A stretch of 64,000 nt of DNA, from contig NC_037090.1 of assembly GCF_002994745.2 (NCBI RefSeq), positions 32,718,501-32,782,500 of the forward strand, given 5' to 3'. Below, piece after piece: positions 23,002 through 31,961 of the stretch. The DNA is from Rosa chinensis. Its lineage: Eukaryota > Streptophyta > Magnoliopsida > Rosales > Rosaceae. The position numbers and the translations under genes were made by a program. Within the stretch, counting starts at the first letter, position 1. Each line of letters starts with the position of its first letter. Below the pieces are notes generated by a model, which ran no database searches, was not told the DNA's origin, and saw nothing but the letters and a program-made list of their open reading frames with translations.

Positions 23002-26000
23002 TCATGCAGTTGAAGAGCTCATGTGAAGAGCAACTAGGGATGCATAAAACCCATCGGTGATATTAATCAAATTGTCATGCTTCCCATTCTCTACTATAAC
23101 TCCATTTTTAACCACTGCAATCACATCAGCATTCTTGATTGTGGATAGTCTATGAGCCACCACCACTGTTGTCCGGTTCACCATGACTTGGTCTAATGCA
23201 TCTTGAACCACTCTCTCAGATTCGGCATCAAGTGCACTCGTAGCTTCATCCAACAGTAATATCTTGGGGCTCTTGATTATAGCACGTGCAATGGCTACAC
23301 GTTGCTTCTGCCCCCCGGATAATTGGATTCCTCGTTCTCCTACTACGGTATCATAGCCCTGCAATGAAATGCAATATTTAGTTAATTTGTACAACCGTAT
23401 GTGTGTTATGTTGCCAAATTGTCAACATGAATTATCAACTAGATAGAGTCCTGTTTATATGTACAGTTTTCATACAAAGACTCAAAATTAGACATATCAA
23501 ATGGTATTGGTCTGACCTGGTGTAGGCTACTGATGAACTTGTGGGCATTGGCCAACTCTGATGCAGCTATAATTTCTGCCTCAGTTGCAGTTTCTTCCTT
23601 TCCATACGCAATGTTGGCGCGAATGGTGTCATTAAATAAAACAGGTTCTTGGCTTACGAGTCCCATCTGCTGCCTCAACCATTTCAAGTTGTAGTTGCCA
23701 AGTTCAATTCCATCAAGTGTGATATGACCTGAATCCGGATCATAAAATCTTTGCAACAATGCAACAACAGTTGATTTTCCGCTCCCACTTTCTCCGACCA
23801 GGGCAACAGTCTGTAGAAAGAGATTCACAAAACAGTCAATAAATTTGTATCAAACTTAAACATCAAGTAATCAAATAAGATGCCTGTTGCTTTCTGTCCT
23901 GCTCTAACTGCAGGAAAAGTGAAAAAAAAAAAAAAAATAGATTTCTATTTATGTTTTTACCTTGCCAGAGAGGATAGTTAAATTGAGGTCTCGGAAAATA
24001 GGTGTTTCTGGCCTAGATGGATACTTAAAGCTTACATAGTGAAGCTCAATCTCTCCTTTCACACCACCATCAATTTTCGTACCAGACTCGTTACTTGGGT
24101 CTATCTTTGATGGCCGGTCTATTATTGCAAATATGGAAGCAGCAGAAGTTTTGGCTTTACCAGAATCGGGACCAAAGGAGCTTGATTGAGAAATTCCGGT
24201 AGCTGCCATGGTCAGAGCAAATAAAACCTGCAAGCCAAATACACATCTGAATCGGTCCACATAGTTTGGTGTAAATTAGATATCATGTAGATTTCTACTA
24301 CATGTGCTATCAAAAACTTTTAATTGGCATTGACAATATATATGGAGGGAACAAGTACTTTGAAAACGTCTGTAAATGTTGTTTTGCCAGCCTTCACAAG
24401 TTGAGCTCCCGCATAGAAACTGGTTGTGTAGACACAAAACAAAAAGAAGAAAGATACCCCAAATCCTATACCACTGATCAAGCCTTGTCTTATCCCTGTC
24501 TTCATAGGGCCTTCACATTTCCTTCTGTATAGTTCCATTACCTTCTCTTCAGCACAGAAAGAAGCAACTGTTCTTATACTTCCAACTGCGTCATTAGCAA
24601 CTTGGCTTGCCTCCTCATACATCATCTGCAGCCGTTTAGTTAGATATCTTGATGCAAAATTAGAAGGAAAGAGTTCTGATTTCTAGGTTAGGAAATTATC
24701 TATAATCTAAAGGGCGTGGACTGTTCACTGGAGTCGCACTGTTCATTCGAGTCCGAATTAAATGACGCTTTTGCCCTTAATTTTTTCTTAAGTTACATCC
24801 CTCCCATTCAGTCTGTTATAAATACCCGCCGACGATTTTGCCCTTCCTTTCTAATCAAATTACACCCATTTGCCCTGCCCTGCTGATCTGCTGAGAGATA
24901 GAAAGAAGATTGCGAGAGAGAAATATAACAGAGTTCTTCTGGGTCTTCTGCGAGAGAGAGAGAGAGAGAGAGAGTGAAGGCTGATCCGAGAGAGATGAAG
25001 AACATAAGACGGGAAGAGGAAGAACTATTCGATACACCAAGTTGTGGAGAATAGGTGAGAATTGGATTTCGAAATTTTCTTTCCTGTTTGAGTTGAACGC
25101 TTTGTGGGTTTTGAAGTAGTTGGTAGCTGAGATTTAGGAGCAATCAGTTGAACTCAATCAAGCATGATTTGAGTTGTGCGATCTGAAATCGAAAAACCCA
25201 ATAAAAAATTCAACGTCTTGCATTTAGTTCAGTTTGATTTGAGTATGAATGCGAAAGACAAACTGAAACTGTTGCTCACCACATGTTTGATGAAATGCGT
25301 CTGACAACCTCTTCTCTTTCTTATGCTCATTTAAACTCAATATTCCTTTACAGTTTGTTTAATTCTTGGGTTTGAATACAAATAGTCATGATCTGTATTT
25401 GGTGTTCCAAATTTATTTATATTTAGTAATAGTATAAATGCCTTAATATAATGAACCGAAAGAAGTTGTCTTTGAATCAACAAGTGTTTTGGTTTTGGAT
25501 GAAACTTTGTTTTGACATGATAATCATTGCATATAGGAAATCTTGAGGATTGATGTTCTAAGGTTTGTTTTGATGGATGTTTGTGCAGAAGCTTATGATG
25601 TGCTTGATCCATTTGAGAATATCACGATTAAATGGGATTTCATTAATTAGTTGGACCCCTGATGAATACGTTGCAAGTATTTTATGAGCTCCAATTTTCC
25701 TTTTATGTTATATTTGGTGCGTTTGTTAGATACTTTCGAAGCATTGAGTTCGACCTGATAGTACATCTTAGTTTCTAAGCTTTTGCTAATGTTAGAGCTT
25801 TCATAAGTTGAAACAAGCCTTTAGATAATTCATGTTCTCCGACGGTGGTTATGTGTTTGCTTGAAACTGAATCGAGCAAAAGAGGAACTAGCTCCTGAAT
25901 TAGAGTTATTTTCCTCTTGGTGTTGACTAATAGCATTTGACTCCCCAAGATTATTATACTTGAATTTTTTGATATGAAATATGTGGTTTGGATTGGCAGG

Positions 26001-29000
26001 CCTGATGCAAAGTCCTATGTAGGTATGGAGTGAGTAGATATCCTACATTGAAATTTTTTTCCAAAGGGCAACAAGGATGGTGAAGTGTATGGTGGAGGCT
26101 GAGATTTGGAATATTTTGTAAATTTCATCAGTGAGAAATGTAGGACTAGCACAGATGCGAAAGGGCAACTTACTTCCATAGTTAGTACCATTTTAAACCA
26201 ATAAACGTAACTCATTAGTTTCCTTATCGATTATCTTCTTTTATGTAGGCTGAAATAGTCTCAAGTTTGGAGTTTGTTATGTAAAACCATAACATATTCG
26301 GTTAATATTTCTTAGATTATGATTACAACTATATTGCATATAAAATTAATGAAAGAAAAAACACAAACCCGCAGCATCGCGCGGGCGAGCTGTCTAGTGT
26401 TCTACTAATTCAGAACTAGTCACTAGTTAATTTGTGGGAGCTTTAGACATACCTTTGCATCTGCGCTGAATCCTTTCATGAACTTTATTTGTACATATCC
26501 GTTAACTGCAATGAGAGGAAGCAGTGCGAGGATAATAAATGCCAGCTGCCAACATGCAATATAAGCAATGACCAAACCTGCAACTGCAGCTGCCATGTTT
26601 TGAACCATCTGAGCTAGAGCGTCTCCGACTAGGGCCCTCACCGACGCTGCATCTGCTGAGAGCCTTGCACCAATTGCACCACTTGAGTTCTCAGGCTCAT
26701 CAAACCACCCAACCTCCATGTGAACCACTCTCTCAAAACACAATAATCTGATACGCTGAATTAACTTGCTGCCAGCTACTGAAAAGAAATATCCTTGTGC
26801 TGGGATCGCCAAGAATGATATCAGACCAAGGATCATAAAAATTATTGCCCAAAATGCTGCATCTTTCTTCTGTTGATGAGGTGGTTCATAGAAAGTCTTT
26901 ATAACCCTGGAAATGAGCACACCGAATATTGGAAGTATAACACCATTGATGATTGCAGCTATAGTTCCAATAATAAGAACTGGAATCTCAGGTTTGTTCA
27001 GGGCAGCAATGCGGCGGAGTGAGACCTTTGGAGGTTGCTCTGGTGCTAGTTCTGTTTCTTCATATGCAGCATCTTGGACACCAATGCCTCCAAGTCCAGT
27101 GGGTAAACCAAATGCCACTGAATATGAGTGACGGCTGCTATTTCCTACGGAGGAATTTCTACTTAAGGATCGTGCAAACGAAAGTCTTTGACTCGATGTT
27201 CTTTGACTTGACTGTCTAAGAGATGCCAGAGTTATTTCAGGTTTGTTTTGGTCTTCTGACGTTTGTTCTGACTCTTTGTTTACTTCTTGCAAGCGTATAA
27301 GCTGAGAGTAAGCTCCCTCAGGATCTTTGAGTAAATTCAAGTGCGAACCTAATGAATTGACAACAAGATTATGTTAACTGATAGGAGAAGAAGGCTATAG
27401 CTAGGACATGGGATCAAATAGTTCTTTGGGATCCGGAAGCAATCCAAATATCTGGACTTGATCAAGAAGTACAATAATTAATGCACGGAGAGTTTGTAAG
27501 TATGTTTCAGTTGGAAAAGCAATGCATGATAGTACAAGAATAGAATATCTGAGTTGATGTGCAGAAATCATGATTATCCCCATCTCTAATTAATTTGTGA
27601 GAAACATATGGCTCTCTGCAATGTAAGCTTTATTAAGTAGAATACCTTTTTCAACCATCTTTCCTTTATGAATGACAGCAATCATGTCTGCATTCCTCAC
27701 TGTACTCAAACGATGAGCGACAACAACAGTAGTTCGGTTAACCATAATCCTATCCAATGCTTCTTGAACTACCCTCTCAGATTCTGCATCAAGTGCACTT
27801 GTAGCTTCATCCAGAAGTAAAATCCTTGGGTCTTTCAAAATTGCTCTTGCAATAGCAATTCTCTGCTTCTGCCCACCAGATAGCTGAGTTCCATGCTCAC
27901 CGACCAAGCTGTCAAGGCCCTGAAAAAAATAAAAATTTTAAGTGAACAAAAATTCTTATGATGCAGATGATTACAGAAGGGCAATAAAAATGAACTAGAA
28001 CTTAATAAGAACCTGAGGCAATTTATCAACAAATTTAGCCGCATTTGCAAGCTCAGCTGCTGCTTGTATCTCTTCAGTGGTAGCACCATCCTTTCCATAG
28101 GCAATATTTTCCTTAATGCTGGATGCAAACAGGACAGGTTCCTGACTGACAAGACCAATTTTACTCCGAATCCATTTAAGTTGAAATTCTTTTAGGTTTA
28201 TGCCATCTATTAAAACTTCACCAGCTTGCGGATCATAAAATCTTTCTATCAGACTGATGACTGTTGACTTGCCACTTCCACTTTGTCCAACCAAAGCAGC
28301 AGTTGTGCCACTAGGGATACAAAGAGAGAACCCGTCAAATATTTGCTCATCCGGTCTGGCTGGATAGCTGAAATAAACATCTCTCAACTCTATGTCTCCC
28401 GAAATGTCACCCAAAGTCTTTCCCTTTTCATCATAAGCATCTATTTCTGGCTTCCTACTAATAGTCTGAAACATCTTATAAGCTGCAGCTTGACCAGCAG
28501 CAAATGCACTCATGCATGGTGATGTCTGCCCTAAAGACCTAAGTCATCCATATAGTTTTATAAAGCAAGAAATAAATCAGAAAATAGACCAATACATGTG
28601 TGGGTTTTATAAACTCAAACATAATAGAAACGAAAATTGACAGCATAGAAACTTAAACAAAATTAACAGCGGAGCTTACATAGATCCAGTCAACACAGCA
28701 ACAATCACATTCAGTACTTCACCCCCAGTATATCCATTTTCCCTTATCATCTTTGAACCAAACCATACAGCCAAGGCATATGAGCTGAACACAATACACA
28801 TAACCAAGCCAAGACCTATTCCAGCAACTGAACCTTCATGAACACCTGATTTGTAAGCATCTACGAGATATTTGTTATAACTAGTTATAGCTTCCCTCTC
28901 GCCAGTAAATGATGCAACCTACAGAGAGAACAAATGGTGGACATTATACTCTTGGTCATCTAAACAACAATTATATCAATAGCTAATAAGGTAAATGTGA

Positions 29001-30141
29001 CATACAGTTCTAATGGACCCAATTGTTTGTTCAACTACATTTGCTGCTTTTGCGTAAGCAGTTTGTCCACGGGATGCCATCTTGGTTATAATGATGGACA
29101 TCATTGCACCAGATGCCACAAGCAAAGGAATATAGGATAGCATGACAAGAGTGAGAAGCCACCCTTTGATGAATGCTATTATAAACCCTCCAATGAATGT
29201 TGAAAGCAGCAGTAAGAATTTTCCAACCTGCACAAACAAGCACACGAATTAATTCAATGAATACAGCAAGCTGAGGAATAAAATTTCAAAATTGTGTGAA
29301 ATCTGATGTACCTTCTCCCCCATGGCATCTTGAATGAGAACAGTATCACCAGACATTCTCCCAACTACCTCTCCGGTGTTTGTTTCCATATCGAAGAAGG
29401 CAACATCTTGTCTCAATATTGTTTTCAAATACAAACCTCTAATTCTTGCAGCTTGTCTTTCCCCTGTGACCATCCAGCAAGACACCTCTGATATACAAGA
29501 AAATTTAACTAGGTTTACCATCAGTTCAAAATTCATATATATAACTTCTATATTCATAAAAAAACTTAAGATTATTAATATGAGATGTACTTACGGAGGA
29601 ATGCTGCCACTGCTGCTCCCACAGCCAGGTAAACAAATTTCAGAGAGACCTAAAATTTGTCAAGGTAATTAATTATGAGCATGGCCATATTAAAAAACCT
29701 GACAAATCCGAACATGTTATCAATTATCAAATGAATCCGCTAAAGTCCACGACAGTTGTGCAGCATAAAAGTAGTTCATACAAGAACCATTGATAAAAAT
29801 AGTCAGCTTGTTCAGCATAAGCTTACCTTTGAAACAACTGAGACTATGTCTGAATTTTGATTAGATCCAAAAGAATCTATCATCTCCCCAAACAATAGCG
29901 TCATGAGGGGCATACAAGAACCATTCCCAATGGCACCAATCGTGCCGACAACCATCAAGATAACATCAGTCTTATCTGCAAAGGAGAATAGCTTGGAGAA
30001 AGGAATCTTTTCAACTTTCTCATCTCCATTGCTATCTGATGAGCCTGGCTGATCCCTATTTATGGGGGCTGAGCTTTTCTCTTCTTCTGCATGGTTTTCA
30101 TGATTTTTGGTATCACCATTCACTCCATTCTCCTCAGCCAT
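23002..30141 (-). CDS. ABCB-type full transporter (P-glycoprotein/MDR, ABCB4/11/21-like), 12 exons
   Basis: Exons 30,141-29,827, 29,649-29,595, 29,487-29,312, 29,227-29,006, 28,918-28,680, 28,538-28,013, 27,919-27,646, 27,348-26,453, 24,625-24,359, 24,227-23,961, 23,810-23,517 and 23,358-23,002 join in phase to 1,295 residues, normal for the family. Order: membrane domain 1 (about 50-350), ATPase domain 1 (Walker A GQSGSGKS at 420, signature LSGGQ at 524, ILLLDEAT near 544), linker, membrane domain 2 (about 710-1,000), ATPase domain 2 (GESGSGKS at 1085, LSGGQ at 1190). All catalytic motifs are intact. The sequence resembles Arabidopsis ABCB4/ABCB11/ABCB21, plasma-membrane proteins linked to auxin transport; the substrate here is inferred. 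Intron 8 holds a Helitron. The start codon lies only 40 bp from a copia LTR, which separates the gene from its native promoter. Confidence 0.95.
24699..26397 (+). mobile_element. Non-autonomous Helitron in intron 8 of the ABCB gene
   Basis: The left end is A|TCTATAATCTAAAGG, with TC at 24,699. The right end is CTAG|T (26,394-26,397), preceded 8 nt upstream by a GC-rich hairpin (CCCGC 26,368-26,372 pairing with GCGGG 26,381-26,385). Insertion between A and T with no target duplication, a TC start, a 3' hairpin and a CTRR end are the diagnostic Helitron features. No Rep/helicase is encoded. The interior holds a TATAAATACCCG promoter-like motif (about 24,828), a GA microsatellite (24,948-24,974) and exon-like text. 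This may be captured host sequence, origin unknown. It adds 1.7 kb to the intron without touching splice sites. Confidence 0.85.
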
Positions 30142-30180
30142 GTTATCAACCACGACTAGTTGTCTCAATCTTCAGGTATA
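30061..30180. repeat. 120-bp flanking duplication, left copy (ABCB exon 1 start)
   Basis: Identical to 37,288-37,407. It contains the ABCB start codon (30,139-30,141), the first 27 codons and 39 bp of 5' leader. Its right edge abuts the copia 5' LTR exactly. See the right copy for the other junction. Confidence 0.95.
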
Positions 30181-30656
30181 TGTAAGATCAAATATGGACA
30201 TAACACATATCATCATAAAGTAATTGATGATTAGCTTAATATCAATCCTAGTTTAACATGGATACAAACAGTAAATCAATACTAGTGACTTAATGAATAG
30301 TGTATCAATTCATTAAGGATAGTAATCTATTGCTTAGTCTACAAGGAAGGCTACAAGTTGTGATACATTAAGAATCTAACTAGGAAACCTAAACCGATAT
30401 GGATAGCTTTAATGGGAAGCTTCTTGAGGTTTAAGTCACCTATATATACAGATGAATTGGTCCCTGATTACTACCGACGTTTTGCATATTGTTCTGTCCA
30501 TTGAGAAGCAAGTTGGTAAGTAACAGAAGGCTATATTCAGTGTTCGTGTTTGCAGTTGCATAAGATGGAATCCATGCCAGTAATTGCTGAAGGTAAGCCT
30601 TAATCCCTTTTATGATTGTGTGCATATGTTGTGAGCATGTAAATGGTTATTTTACA
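30181..30656 (+). repeat. 5' LTR of the young Ty1/copia element
   Basis: 476 bp, starting TGTAAGATCAAATATGG and ending GGTTATTTTACA, with TG..CA termini. Positions 1-434 are identical, without a gap, to the 3' LTR at 36,858-37,291, indicating a very recent insertion. It contains a symmetric CTATATATAC TATA-like box at about 30,438-30,449, which could in principle serve transcription in both directions, including toward the ABCB start on the minus strand. Confidence 0.95.
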
Positions 30657-30658
30657 AT

Positions 30659-30670
30659 TGGTATCAGAGC
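30659..30670 (+). promoter_or_regulatory. Primer-binding site, initiator-Met tRNA type
   Basis: TGGTATCAGAGC begins 2 nt after the LTR end. This is the standard plant primer-binding site complementary to the 3' end of initiator methionine tRNA, used to prime minus-strand cDNA. Confidence 0.95.
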
Positions 30671-30719
30671 ATAGGCTCACAAGTATCAAAATCGTTTTAG
30701 GGTTTTGCAAAACAAACAC

Positions 30720-30750
<31 letters not shown>

Positions 30751-30763
30751 TTTTTGCTTTACG

Positions 30764-30820
30764 GACCAAGTCACTGATCAGGTAACTGACCATGTAACTG
30801 GTCATGTAACTGATCAAGGT
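30764..30820 (+). repeat. Leader repeat array 1 (12-bp GTAACTGACCAT-like units)
   Basis: About four to five units of the GTAACTGATCA / GTAACTGACCAT type directly after a 29-bp poly-A tract (about 30,719-30,747) in the untranslated leader. The last unit grades into AAGGTAAGT, a consensus 5' splice site at 30,818-30,819. Confidence 0.85.
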
Positions 30821-31950
30821 AAGTTACTTAAGTCAATTGCTGCATCTGGTTAAATATCAAGTTCACGCTTCCGCTGTGATTTTTAGCAGCAAATTGGGGA
30901 AAAAGCAAAAACAGGTTTTTCTGTGAAATTGATTTCGATTCATAGCATGATAATTGAATTTTGATTGTGCTCAAGAACACTAGTTGCATTCCCGGCGTGC
31001 GTTAGGTTAGAGTAGATGGTGACCGGATGAAATTTACAATTTCTTGATTGTTCTGTGGTTTCTTGGAATCGAAACAATTTTGATTGTGCTTGAATATGCA
31101 TGATGAATTAATTGATGATATGGTATTGTATCTGTGATTGTGTAAAAATTGCATGAAGAACAAAAATCTCCCAGATTTTGTTTACACATTATTAAAATTG
31201 ACAGATACGAGAGCTTAATTTTCTTACAAGGATGAATCTGGGTAGAATATAAAGTTAAAAGCTCATGGGTTTTGTGGTTTTCTGTTGGCATAAGTGATTA
31301 TGATGCACAAAGCATTCTTCATTGATGTTGGCAGAAAACGATGATCAGGTAACTGACCAACTAGTCAGGTCACTGACCATGTAACTGGTCGGGTCACTGA
31401 CCAAGTAACTGGTCAGGTCACTGACCATGTAACTGGCCAGGTCACTGACCATGTAACTGGCCAGGTCACTGACCATGTAACTGGCCAGGTCACTGACCAA
31501 GTAACTGGTCAGGTAACTAATCAAGTAACTGATCGAATAACAAAACTGAAATTGTGTTTTGTGTTTTAAAACTATGCCTCAGTTTTATCTTCCAAAGAAG
31601 TGGTCAAGTATGGTTTTAGAATACAAAACAGCAATATGCGTGCTTGATGAAAATAAATACGGATACTTAGAAATTTTTCTTCTGTCTAAAGATGTGGATA
31701 AATTTCTTTGGATAACTTGTTTTCATTGAACATGGTATATTGATAAAGAACTCCAGGATGTTATGCTTCTGCTCAAAAGTGTTGCTTAACATTATTTTTG
31801 GTTATGGACTGATATGAATGCAAGTATGGATTGTTTAGGTTTTCTGTATGTTCTTGTTTTGGTTGCTTAAAGCTAAATAAAACACAGAAAACTTAAAGTT
31901 ATTTTCTTTACAAATTGAGAACTCACACGAATTTTTGTTTTGCTCCTTAG
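30819..31950 (+). other. Predicted intron in the copia leader
   Basis: A strong donor (AAG|GTAAGT, GT at 30,819) and a pyrimidine-rich acceptor (TTTTGCTCCTTAG, AG at 31,949-31,950) bracket 1,132 bp with no long frame. Splicing would place the primer-binding region and array 1 just 11 nt before the ATG of the polyprotein. The prediction is from consensus only. Confidence 0.45.
31342..31534 (+). repeat. Leader repeat array 2 (GGTCACTGACCATGTAACT units)
   Basis: About 16 consecutive 12-bp units alternating AACTGGTCAGGTC and ACTGACCATGTA. Several contain GGTCACTGACC, an inverted GGTCA/TGACC pair around one base. Same repeat family as the leader array at 30,764 and the coding array at 34,240. Confidence 0.92.
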
Positions 31951-31961
31951 GTAACTCTTAC

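Noticed and set aside
30139..30168. Upstream extension of the ABCB frame (RQLVVVDN)
   Set aside because: It has no ATG; the first ATG is at 30,141, which matches the family start.
31342..31534. CRISPR-like or satellite array
   Set aside because: Units are 12 bp, contiguous and without spacers, inside a retroelement leader of a plant genome.
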